NCBI GenBank assembly: GCA_038373865.1
Contig: JAXGGA010005195.1
Location: 16,427-80,426, forward strand
Reading direction: 5' to 3'
DNA from: Uloborus plumipes
Lineage: Eukaryota > Arthropoda > Arachnida > Araneae > Uloboridae
DNA length: 64,000 nt
The notes below the pieces were generated by a model. The model was not told the origin of the DNA. It saw nothing but the letters and a program-made list of their open reading frames with translations, and searched no databases. The position numbers were made by a program, and so were the translations under genes. Below are positions 53,376 through 64,000 of the stretch, piece after piece (the first letter of the stretch is position 1; every line of letters starts with the position of its first letter).

Positions 53376-54027
53376 CAGGGTGTCCACTCCAATCGTGGAC
53401 CAATAGCTAATTTCTAAACCGTTAGAGATACGCATATAGTTTATTTAGGAAAAAATCTCCAAATTATGAAAGGAATTTTTGGTCTATTCAATGTTTTTCA
53501 AAAAATCAAATTTTGAAAGAGTTACGAAATTTAAATTTTTATACAGCCCCCCAGTCCTATCAATCATATTTAGTAAAACATTCTGGATACTGTAACGTTT
53601 AAAACTAAAAAAAAAATCACTCCTCTACCACAAAAATTGACCGAGTTATGACGTTTTGAAAAATCAAGATTTTGCATTATTTCATGACGTCATCGAGAGA
53701 TCGCTTAAGGGACCGTATGCGAAATCCTTCAAAATCTTGATTTTTCAAAACGTCATAACTCGGTCAATTTTTGTGGTAGAAGAGTGATTTTTTTTTAGTT
53801 TTAAACGTTACGGTGTCAAGAATGTTTTACTAAATATGATTGATAGGACTGGGGGCCTGTATAAAAATTTAAATTTCGTAACTCTTTCAAAATTTGATTT
53901 TTTGAAAAACATTGAATAGACCCAAAATTCCTTTCGTAATTTGAAGATTTTTTCCTAAATAAACTCTATGCTTATCTCTAACGGTTTAGAAATTAGCTAT
54001 TGGTCCACGATTGGAGTGGACACCCTG
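53376..54027. mobile_element. 652-bp foldback MITE with CAGGGTGTCC ends
   Basis: The element is palindromic nearly end to end: CAGGGTGTCCACTCCAATCG at the left and its inverse at the right, with arms of about 300 bp and a spacer of about 50 bp. TA lies on both sides (53374-53375 and 54028-54029). The spacer contains TGACGTCA at 53685-53692. Short reading frames across it are artefacts of the repeat. Confidence 0.9.
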
Positions 54028-54029
54028 TA

Positions 54030-57000
54030 TATAAATGGATGCGCAAAAAAAAAATCAATTCTTTGGAACGGTTTTTGCATACGAACGTCAGAAGTAATGC
54101 CTTTGCACAAGCTTAGATACTTCATCAATGTTGCAGTTTAGTCGGTTGTTACGAGCCAAGTGTTAGTTAAATCTTAACATACCGTAACCGGATACCCCCG
54201 AAAGTAGGAGTGAGTGACTGTTGATCATAACGGGAAACAGAAGAACATCTGCTTCTCTTGGCCCACGGCCATGTATGTAATTTCGAGAGAGAATAGAAGA
54301 AAAAAGAGGTTGTTTCGGGGAAGGGATTTCGATTTTGATTTAAGAAAGTGCCTGTTTTGCTCACATTTCTTGCACTTGACTTCGGGTTAGCTTATGTGAA
54401 GAAGTTCGGAACTTCTATTTGTGCAGTCTTTACACGTGTATTGTACTTACAGATACAGTATTTTTGACGGGTATTCCAAATTTCGTTTTTTTTTTTTTCT
54501 TTTTTTTTCCGAGCCAACCTACAAAACATGTACTACTAAAAATTATGTTTCTTTTCTTTTTTTCAATACATTGGCAGGTGTCTAAAATATTTAAGTGAGT
54601 TGTGAGCATTTTGAAGGAACAAATAAATGATCACTTAAGTAAGAGGGGCGAGTTCCACTGTCGAAGTAAGTTTAATAAATGCTAATTGTAACTGAAAGAA
54701 AGAAAACCCACTTGATGTCGAGCCGCTGTGACGTTAATTCCTTTTGATTTTGTGGTGGGTATTTATTTCCTCGACAAAACAAAGGGTTAATACAAACACA
54801 ACAAACCTCAGAAGTACACCCGGGTTCTTACAGGAAAAATCTTAAACGTTCTAGCTGCTACTTTTATTATCAGATGGCGGTGACGTCACTTTTCAAAACA
54901 CACATGGCCAGTTTCAATCACACTAAACAGAGTTCTAATCACGATCTTTCAGCACCATTAGGTCAAGGCTGTTTTCATCGTCTGCAATATAGAGATACTC
55001 ATCTGCGTAGTTTTCAAACTGAGGATTCTTTTTTTTTTTTCTCTTCTTCTTCAAAGACTATTTCAGTCTTTGAGCAGACGAACTTTTAAGATCGGTCGAA
55101 TTCACTTTAGGTGTCGACACGAAATTGTATTGAGAGTGTAAACTGACGTAAACTTCTTTCAAAATGGATTATTTTCCCACCTGAGGAAGTCAGGTAAGAT
55201 GTCTTTGGAGTTAATATTGCTTTCTAGGTAAGGTTGATAAACATACCAAAAAAGACAGGAATATTTTTTTAAAAAGCAAGAAGAATTTGTAATGGATCTT
55301 AAAAAAAAAAAAAAACTGTGTTGGTGTGCATTACTATAAAAGAGAAGATTCAAAAAATATTTTTTTTTTTTCGAGGTGAGATTTTAAAGATTATGCATAG
55401 AGGAGATGGTGCACGGTGAGACAAATGGAATGAGTCCTATGATTCAAAAGTTAAAAAAAAAGAAAAATATGCCTTACTTTAATACAGCACCATCGTGAAA
55501 AATAGTCACTGCACACATTTGTGGGAAACTGCAGTCTGTTTTATGCTGCTTTTTTGAAGTTAACGTACAAATTATTATTCAATAACCAATATCAATACAT
55601 TAATTTAAAGTTGAAACTTTCTTATTTTCATTTATGTAATGTTCTTTAATTCTTCAATAAATGTTGTGCTGTTTTTCACTTTTGATTTAAAAATATACAT
55701 CAATGAGGGTAGCATATACAATCCTTATGAATTGTAATATGAATACATTATTTTGAGTTTTTGTGTCTTAAAACATGTAAAAATACTCTGAAATTATCAA
55801 AACCGATGCGATTTGCGGAGCTAAAAATCAACAAAAAAATTATTATTTCTTGAAAACTTCCGATGTTTTTCTAAATTGAAATAAACTTTTGATTATCCTT
55901 TCTTTTATATTCCACTCTTCCTATTTTGACAACTTTCACTATTCTGTTAAATGTTACTTCGTTTTTTTTTTTCCACAAGTCATCAAAGATTATTTTGCAT
56001 AAAATTTTCCAGTACTCAAATGTTCTTTATAATTAACTTTTTTTGAATCATGGGTAATATAGTATTATAAAGTGGTGATAGAACTGACATTTTTAATTTC
56101 CCACTGCTCCCTATGCACTTTTCTAATGCATCCTCATGTTGCAGTACAGTGGGACAACTTGAGAGCTTTTCAAAATTCAATTTTTTTATAGGAAAATTAT
56201 GAGGATAAACTTTGAAAAGAAAAAAATGCAGAGATGGCTTAAAAGATCTACAACAATGTTATGCAATTAAACTATCTTAACTAAAATAAATAAATTATAA
56301 AAACACAAATGAAAATTGTTCCACTGCTCCGATACTTTAGAATCCTCACCCTGTGCATGAAGGTTTACAAGAGCAATAGTATTTTGCTGAATTCTTCAGT
56401 TGAAAACAAATGTAGTTTGGCCTTTGATACTCACGAATTCCCAGTCAAATTTCAATCTAAATTTCCAGTTCAATCGACTGTGATTAGTTTTCTCCTCAGG
56501 TCTGTATGCTTTAAAGTAAAAACATGAGAGCAACCAAAACATTCATTTTGGTAAAGCTTGATCGCGAAGAGATGGCGGCTGCTGACCTTAAGCATACAAT
56601 TAGTCGCATAGCAGAGATCATGCTGGTAATACAAACTTTGATGAACTAAGTTCGTAAAAGATTAAATTTCTCTCTGATCCTGCATACTTCAAAATGAATC
56701 GCCCAATTTGCGCCCAAGGTCAAGCGCAATCTCTCCGTTGTCAAGCTTTAATCCCAGAGTACATTTTATGTCAAAGAATGCTTTTCTCTCAAATAACTCT
56801 AAAAGGATTTGTTGTGGAAGTAGAGAATCTCGTAAGCAGGACCAGTTGCGCTCGTCCCATTTGGTAGCAATTGAGCAGCATTCTCCAAAAGACTATTTTC
56901 TTGGGGGGGGGGGGGTCATTCAATCAATTCCTAAAGTCTCGAGCCATTTGGAGTCTGTACTCAATTTTATAAAAATTGAGTAATTGCCACCTGGTAGTTT

Positions 57001-60000
57001 TTTGTAACATAAGTACGTTACGTCATTGTAAGCAGTAAAGAAGTTTTACATTCTCAGAAGAATTTGATTTCCAGTGTTCAACGGTTATCGTTTTTTAATT
57101 TAAGAAAAGAGAAGAAAAAAAGGGTTATTTGGAAAGCGTGCAGGGAAATAATGTGATGCCCCATGTTACATCATTTTTCTTTTGTAATGCGTTATTTTCT
57201 TCGAAAGCTCAGTGTTTTCGCAAAAATGTGAACATTTTAAAAACCTTATGTCGTAATTTTCCAAAAAATGCGTGCACTTTGTCAAATCAGTGGTAAAGAC
57301 AGAGTTTAGAAACAGAATAGGAAAAAATATTGCAGACCAGTAAATTTGGAAACTAAATTTAAATCTTGCTCCACTGTTAACATAAATTTAGATTTCAAGC
57401 AAACAAATCGAAGGCTGGCTCATAATATTTGTCTCTTGGGTTTTTATGTGATTACAGAAAGGCAGTCTTTTCCGCTCTTTCAAAACTCATTATTTTTCCA
57501 AAGTTCTGGCTAAACCTCATGCAACACGTCAACAATGAAATGAATCTTGTTTTGGAACGTTCATTTTCAATGTTCAAGGTTGAAAAAGAATTAAAAACCT
57601 TTAAAATGACATTGCAAAAGCAAGCTCAAGAACAGCTTGCGTTGCAGTTAGTCTGCGACTTTCACCCGCTTTTCACAAGTTTTGCTTTTAGGTTTTCTTT
57701 TTTCGTCAGCGATTTTTTTTTCTTTTTCACCAACTAATGATGTAAACTAAAAAGCCGCCAAAATATCCTCTTCATCTTTTTTGCAATTCAAGTAAGCGAA
57801 ACGGTTGCTAAATTTGTGAACATGCTCATTTTGAGGTTGTAAAAGTATTATCTTTTAGCAACTTTTCTAAGCTAGGATTTGGAATTTCTATTCATCTTTG
57901 CAATCAAAAGGAATTTTTATAAGAGGAACAAAATATAGATAAATGTTAAGAAGCTAGTTATACCGAAGCATGATATTCCAAACAACTGTACAAATTTCTG
58001 GAAAATACTCTGAGTTCACATAAGAAAATTAAGTTGATGTCTGGAAGTGGGAAAAACTGACTTACATTCAGCTTAAAAAGACACTGATTTTCGGCTTAAG
58101 AGAGCATTAAAATCTGCATTCGGATTTTTGAAGTTCTTATTTTCGACGCCCTATACTGTAGATATGTTATCCGGCATTCTGGCATTCTATATACATTTCT
58201 CACATTTCCTTGGCAAACAATAGAGTACCAAATGAGAAACTGGCAAGTATGAAGTAAACCTCTGTTTGTGTTTCGAATATCAAGCGGGAAAGTAACTGAA
58301 TTATAATTGAAAATGCTAGTCAAGCCTACCATGTTACCATGTTGCAACAAGCAGACTAATTTTGGTTCCTCTCTTTTTTTTTTTAATACGAAAGCATTGT
58401 TTCACTATAAGAGCGGTATAAGTTTTGTTTTTCAAAATCTTTTAGTATTTTTTTCTTTTCAAGTATCGGGAAAATTTTTAATGGTGTTTTCAGTTTATTT
58501 TCAAAATAGCATTTGTATTTTTGAGGAATTGCGCGTCATTCATATCTGTACCGCAGAGCCAGACAACGAAAGGCCAAACATGGCAATTTTCACTTTATTA
58601 CTGCATTGTATGTAGAATCTTATTCCGCATCGACCTATGTAAATATTATTCTATAAAAAAAATTCCTTCACAATTATTTAGCAGCGTTAAAAGAGCACGA
58701 GTCACGTTTTTTTGTATGCATCAGACAAACATTTTCGCTCTTTCCTGAAAAGTAACTAAAATTTACTTACGCTAGGTCTGGCTGTGAGGTACAGATATGC
58801 CAGTCTTGTCGGAACTTCTTTTCACACTTTTCCTTTATAGCTTTTGACTTTTACCAAAGTATTGTATGCAATGCATAGGAAAGTATGTAATAATTCTCGT
58901 ACTTCAAACTTTGCCTGAATACGTCCGGTTTTCTTTGCAATGCCAGTGAATTGTATACAATGCCGGTAATATTTACAGTACTTTATTTATGTTTTTATGT
59001 AATTGCATCTATTGGCATAAACTGACGAGAACCTCATAAATTATTGCAAAGATATCCAAAAACAAAAAAAAAAAACTATGTAAAATGAATTAAGAGCGTT
59101 CAACGCCATCTTGATACTTCTGGAACCATGCGAGAAATGTGATGCAAAATCAGTTATAAAAAATTGTGCAATTTTGAACCAGAAATTTGTTTCCTGAATG
59201 CTTAACCCGGCAGAATGCAAGCGCCAAAATATGAGCGAGTCACCCCCAATCAGTTTTATTGAAATTTTTCTACAAATGAAAGGAAAAAACACATTTGAAT
59301 CATAAATAATAATAAGTGCATTAATTCTTTAAGAAAATGCCAGATAGGATCATACCGAGAAAGGGCGATTGATTACAGATAAATATTTACCCTGCGACAG
59401 GTGTTTGGATAAGAATGGGGTGACTGTGTGGCCCGCGCGATTTCTCTCGAGTTAAATGCTCCCCATTAGTACTTCATAACATCCCAAGGTTTGTATCGCT
59501 TCTTATATATCATAGAATATTACAGTGCACTTTAAGAAATTTCAGCAACTTCCAATCAGCATTCAAGAGTAGTTTCTAAACAGTCCTTTCTGAATTATTG
59601 GATGAAACGATGAGCAGTGTTGGCAGCTTGTTTTGCAAAATAAGAAGTAAAGTAAGACCCCTGGACCCCTGAAGAGAGAGAGCACTATTTTTTTATCCAG
59701 ACCAGGAGCTGCGTCCTTATTCAGCAAATTTCAACAAGCAAACAAGGAGTTTCAATTGGTGAGTTCAGAATTTCTTCAAAACGCTCGGGAAGTCCTCGGG
59801 CGCATCCCAAACTTGAAGTTTTGGGAGTAGAAAATTCTCAATTTACCATAAAGAAGCTCCGAATGATCAAATACGGGCACACCAACATACCTAGAAAAGA
59901 AACATTAGACATTATCAACAAAAAAGTCATTCGGTAAAAAGAAACAGAAATTGCAATACTATCTCCTAATCTTCCGAATCGTCAGTAAAAATTTGCTGAA

Positions 60001-61982
60001 TAAGAAAGCTTTAGGGAGGTCACAGTGACCTCTCGTGACTTCGCATTGGGGTGCCTTGGGGAGTACCTGTTGATGACTTAGAGACTTAGACCATTGTATG
60101 TCGTCTGATTTACTAAGGTGTTACGAAACTGGTTTTGGAAACCTTGGACTTTTACGGAGTGAACCATATTTGTAAACCTTAAACTTGATATCAAAAAAAC
60201 AAATTTCTTTTTTCTTTGCATCATTATCATTTCATAATGAACCTCATCCATGTTACGATTCTTTTTCTCAGCTTAAAGAAAACACTTTTTCCCCCTCCCT
60301 CCCGTCTCTTGGTGTCACCGCTAAAAATATTTCCTTCCTCCTATCGCTTCTGTTTATTTATACTAAGTCTCTCAGACTGCCTGCCTCTTCCTGGTCTACT
60401 CACAAATCATTAGATGAAGAAACACGATTACGGAGAAAGTTGTGGTTAAGTCATATTAGGCGTACAATAACCCGGAGTGCGAATTTCGGCGAAGGTTTTG
60501 GAACGGTTGTTGAAAGATTTCGAGTTCTGGAAATTTTTTTTTTCTCTCTCCTCAAACCATCGGTTCCGACATGCATTCAACACATCCATTAAAATAAATT
60601 TATGTTCCCACTTCCTGGAAATTGGAACTCCTGTTGAAATTGTGTTTCGAATTCTTGCTGACTGTAATGTGTATGCTGGTGTATTGTGGGTAAAAGGCGG
60701 AATAGGAGACCGATTCAGTACATTCACAGCTTCAGTCCTTTGAATTCTTAAAACATAGTCTCTAAAGCTACCGAAGAGTGAATAGCTGATTGTAGAAGCA
60801 ATATTTTCCAGCTCATTTTATTAGTTCCAGTAATAATATTTTTAAGGTGATAAAAATTAGTTTATCCAAAATGAATTGCCTTCTTTATGAGCAAGTACCA
60901 GTTTCGGGAACTAATGGTGAGTTAGATAAACTAGGCTTCTTTCTTTCATGACTACAAAATGATAAAAATTTGAAAAATGTTAAAAGGCAAATTTTATCTT
61001 AGTGAAAAAGAATTTAATAATTCATCTAGATTTAAATTAACATGTTAATAAAAAATTTAGAATATTTATTTTGAGATATTATTTCCATATAAATTTCCGG
61101 AAGAACTTAACTAGAAAGTTTGAATTATTTTTTTGTTATGTTTACCGAACTCTTTTAGGCCATTGTCTTATATGAGCGGAACTTGGTTACAGTCGCCTCC
61201 TAGAAGCTCACTAGGTGGTGATATCATTTTCTATGAGAATCTCTGCTCTATATAAATTAAATTTATAACTAAAAATTGTGACTTAAATAAAATTTTTTCT
61301 TTTTTTCATTCCTTTTAAATTGAAAATCACGATGTGTTCTACAAAAATATATTGATATTCTTGTTGAATTTCGCAAAATTGCACAAAAAGCTTAATTTGG
61401 TTCCAAAGGTTAAGCAGGTAATTTTTATTTTCATTTTATTTTGTATTCATTATCATTCATTCTAATCTATTTTCTTCATTTATTCTTGTTATATCGGCTC
61501 TAGATTCGAGCCGATATTTCCATTTATTCTAATATAAACCAAAACGAAACGAACATACGTTTACCTTAAGTGTGGTCACTCTCCCATTGTGTTAACAAAT
61601 CGCTAAAACAATGGATGGATTGATTCTACCAAACGTAGCTAAATTTGTCTGAGAAAAAAACTCATTATTTTCTTCCTCAAAATCAATCTATGTGTTTTAA
61701 ATTTAAAGCTTTCACTTTCATTTTAACTTGTATTTCATCTTTCTATTTTCGTGTGTTTCTTATGCATACGAAAGTCCTTATATATGAGAAATTAGATGTT
61801 CATGCCTTGACTCTTCAGCACTAATTTTTTAATACACGGAATAAAAATGGTCAACTTTCTTTTTTTTTTTCTTTTCTTTTATTTCTTCTTTCTTTAAGAA
61901 ATTGATCATAGGTTCTCAGAATTTTAAAGTGGTACGCTTGGCATTTTATTTTGCATTAATTTCACGAATTTTGATATTACAG
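54030..61982. other. Long region without recognised genes, 5' of smoothelin-type exons
   Basis: Mostly AT-rich, with homopolymers (T12 near 54488, A14 near 55301, G11 near 56905) and no clear transposon ends except a worn hAT-type palindrome at 60014-60033 (GGGAGGTCACAGTGACCTCT). Short frames such as 57429-57737 and 60185-60592 show no domain. The sequence AAAGGTTAAGCAG followed by gtaatt near 61412-61424 could be the end of a 5' untranslated exon of the downstream gene, on weak evidence. Confidence 0.4.
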
Positions 61983-62065
61983 GTACAAAACTTGCGACAA
62001 TGGCAGAAGTCGTTAATGGAGTTAATTTATCCTCACTAGCAACAGAAGAAGAGCTTTACAAATTG
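61983..62065 (+). CDS. Smoothelin-type gene, first coding exon
   Basis: After the acceptor ttgatattacag, the exon has 17 untranslated bases and an ATG at 62000, then 22 codons (MAEVVNGVNLSSLATEEELY then KL), ending at the donor TTG/gtgagt in phase 0. The next exon continues with the pattern of the smoothelin motif (EEL-LLD-T-DFDERK-RxRLRxL). Smoothelin and its relatives are actin-associated cytoskeletal proteins of contractile cells, often with a C-terminal calponin-homology domain that would lie beyond this window. The start codon is placed here because it opens the frame directly after the splice acceptor. No promoter is visible. The gene extends off the right edge. Confidence 0.7.
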
Positions 62066-63145
62066 GTGAGTTTTTGTTTTGCTGCGAATGTTTCTTCATT
62101 TATATTTTTCGTGATTGTGGTCTTTTTGAACTTCGTTTTGGCTTTATTTTAAAAAAAGTTTTAAATGTTGAAAATGCAGTCGAGCCTTGTGGTGGAACCC
62201 TTCTTACTCTTCGATAGAGCCCTAGGGTTCCGAGGAACACACTTTGGGTACCGCTAATTTAGATGGTCAAATGGTGAAAAAGCTTGTTATAGACCGTATC
62301 TTCTAAAAGTCCACAGTGAGAATAAACCGAATCCTACTTTACATCTAACTGAGATATTGGTGGCAAGTATAAATTGAAGGGCTTGGAGGAGGAAGGGGTT
62401 ATGTTACATTTAAAAAGATTAACACTCTGAGCAATGGTAAGCAATGGACACAGGTAAGCAAATAAAACTTGGTACAGCAAAAAGTAGATGTCATTAGACC
62501 AATTTCATACGCACACTAACGACAAAGCCAGAAAACAAAAAAGCTGCAACAAGAAAACTTTGAACTTTAATTACTCGCAGTTAACTGTTTTGTTAAATAA
62601 ACCCTTCATCTTCCAAGCCCTTTAATTCCTGCAACTATAGGAAAAGAAAATCTCTTATGTTTGTTAAAATCCCAAGGGCGGAACGATTGGTTTTACTGCG
62701 CATCCTTCACTAAACGTCTTGGTTTACAACTGTTGGCTTCTTATGTGTGTTTTGGAGTTCATCTGCGAAACGTAACCTGAGGAGAGACCTCAACCCCCCT
62801 TCTTCCAGCATCAAAGATAGTCTAGAAATGCCTTTTCTGAACTTCAATATTGAAAATTTACTCATGGTGAGTCCTTCAAGGGAATGGGCAATCGTCCCTG
62901 CTTTGTATTCGTCTGTGGTTAAGCCTTCGAATATTTTTAATTGATGCTGCAAGACGTATTCTAAGCTGAATGAAACTTAAAAGAGCCATTGTATGAAGAC
63001 ACAAAATAAGTTTTAAAAATCAAAATAAATAGCTTTGAGTGATTCAGATTCATGAACTTTACAAACTGTTGAAGATTAACAAGACAGGTGTTATTTTTAT
63101 GTTCTTTTTTTTTTTTCATAACAGTTAGTTAATTTTTCATTACAG

Positions 63146-63221
63146 TTAGACGCCACTGAAGATTTTGATGAAAGAAAAAAAGTTCGAAATCGTTTGAGGC
63201 AATTACAAGCGGAACTACGAG
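63146..63221 (+). CDS. Smoothelin-type gene, second coding exon
   Basis: A 76-bp exon between acceptor tttttcattacag and donor gtaagc. It encodes LDATEDFDERKKVRNRLRQL then QAELR and leaves phase 1. With the preceding exon this gives the smoothelin motif, a short helical block. A second acceptor (tttttcataacag) lies 21 bp upstream in the same frame and would add LVNFSLQ. The intron before it is 1,080 bp. No stop or defect is seen. Later exons are outside the window or not recognised in the last 780 bp. Confidence 0.72.
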
Positions 63222-64000
63222 GTAAGCACCAACTACCATAGATCACATTAAACCCTTGACATACAATGACAAGTCTAACCAGGCCGGACGAGAAGCCTTG
63301 TCAGCCTAGTCGGAAACTAGGGGCCTGACTTTTTGGGGGGCCCCAGCTCGAAATCGGAATAGTGTACATTCTATAAGTTTTATGGGGGTAGAGAAGCCCG
63401 GTTACCAAAATGACAAGGGGCCTACCGTGGCTCTCGGAGGCCCTTTTTCTGACTCGTCATTTATTTTATGGCCCCCTGTGGACTTTATAAATAATTTCAG
63501 ATTAGTCAATGTTATTTAGATGTTCTTCTTTAACACCAAACTGATTATTAAAAATCAAAAAAATAAAATGTATTCTTTATCAACTTTCACGTAACTGCTC
63601 AGCTGAGTGAAATTAAATGGTATTCTTCGGTCACATCAAGTCTCATTTAATTTTTATGTCAAAGAGTTAAGCAAGCCCTTTCATGATTTAACTAAAGACT
63701 CACCTTCCCCAGCACCCAACCCCTCTCAAAGAAAAAGGTCTCTTAAAATAATCCAGTCTTAAGGTAAATTGACAATGCCCTATAGCTAAAACCCAAAACA
63801 AAATTTCTAAAGCCGAATCATTATATAAAACAGATTTACTTGTAAAGCATTACCAATGTTCTAAAATAATTTAGAGTGAGTGTGTCTTTCTTCCTAATAA
63901 AACAAAACTCATGATCAATTCCATTTTGAAAAAAAGCATAGATTGCTTCACAAAACAGCTTGCAGAGGCTCCAAACATGTTAGATTGTTGTTTCGTTGCA
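63222..64000. other. Second coding intron, with a worn GC-rich repeat
   Basis: Intron sequence following donor gtaagc. At about 63280-63480 a GC-rich repeat remnant (GGGGCCTGACTTTTTGGGGG..., GGGGCCTACCGTGGCTCTCG, ATGGCCCCCTGTGG) looks like decayed transposon ends. No exon was recognised before the window ends. Confidence 0.45.

Noticed and set aside
53012..53410. A 132-residue frame
   Set aside because: AT-rich sequence running into the foldback MITE. No domain, and no splice or start context of note.
60185..60592. A 135-residue frame, with a faint THAP-like look (KLWLSHIRR)
   Set aside because: The zinc-binding Cys/His pattern is absent, and the frame passes through low-complexity T and CCCTCC tracts.

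Overview
The window is AT-rich, intron-containing eukaryotic DNA dominated by transposable elements. The signs point to an arthropod, plausibly a spider or another arachnid: a single-exon seven-transmembrane receptor of the gustatory-receptor type, two exons of a smoothelin-type gene with GT-AG introns, and a mixture of CR1, RNase-H LINE, Bel/Pao, Copia, Tc1/mariner, piggyBac and many hAT-like elements. No bacterial-style operon, rRNA gene, intact tRNA gene or CRISPR array was seen. The species is an inference. Names of element families come from motifs, terminal inverted repeats (TIRs) and target-site duplications (TSDs), not from database searches.

Layout. 1-3639 and 48844-51390 are two direct copies of a 2.5-kb repeat; the first copy carries an extra 1,128-bp TIR element whose empty site survives in the second copy. 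5255-8214 is a giant near-perfect palindrome with 1.4-kb arms. 8615-12425 holds a TIR element, a dead full-length Tc1 element and MITEs. 14075-15847 holds two candidate host exons on opposite strands, one split by a CATCGATG-rich hAT element. 16253-17401 (minus strand) is the best complete protein gene, a gustatory-receptor-like chemoreceptor. 18418-21837 is a 3.4-kb hAT element with other repeats inside it.

21860-45575 is one continuous nest. A 5'-truncated CR1 LINE (minus strand) was split by two insertions: an RNase-H LINE (23161-25796), which itself holds a Copia solo LTR, and a Bel/Pao LTR retrotransposon (25890-45106, LTRs TG...CA, TSD CCAGT). The Bel/Pao element has in turn been hit in gag (26324-28387), in RT by a Copia element (31149-36220) whose own LTR holds another TIR element (31332-33196), in pol by a hAT element (37212-40137), and in its 3' LTR by a foldback element (42090-44963) that carries a piggyBac relic (43808-44783). 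Most junctions can be resolved to the base by their TSDs.

45801-48843 has another TIR element, a broken Tc1 relic and a hAT-like terminus. 53376-54027 is a foldback MITE. From about 54 kb to the end the sequence is largely free of recognisable elements and looks like the upstream and first-intron territory of the smoothelin-type gene, with exons at 61983-62065 and 63146-63221 (plus strand).
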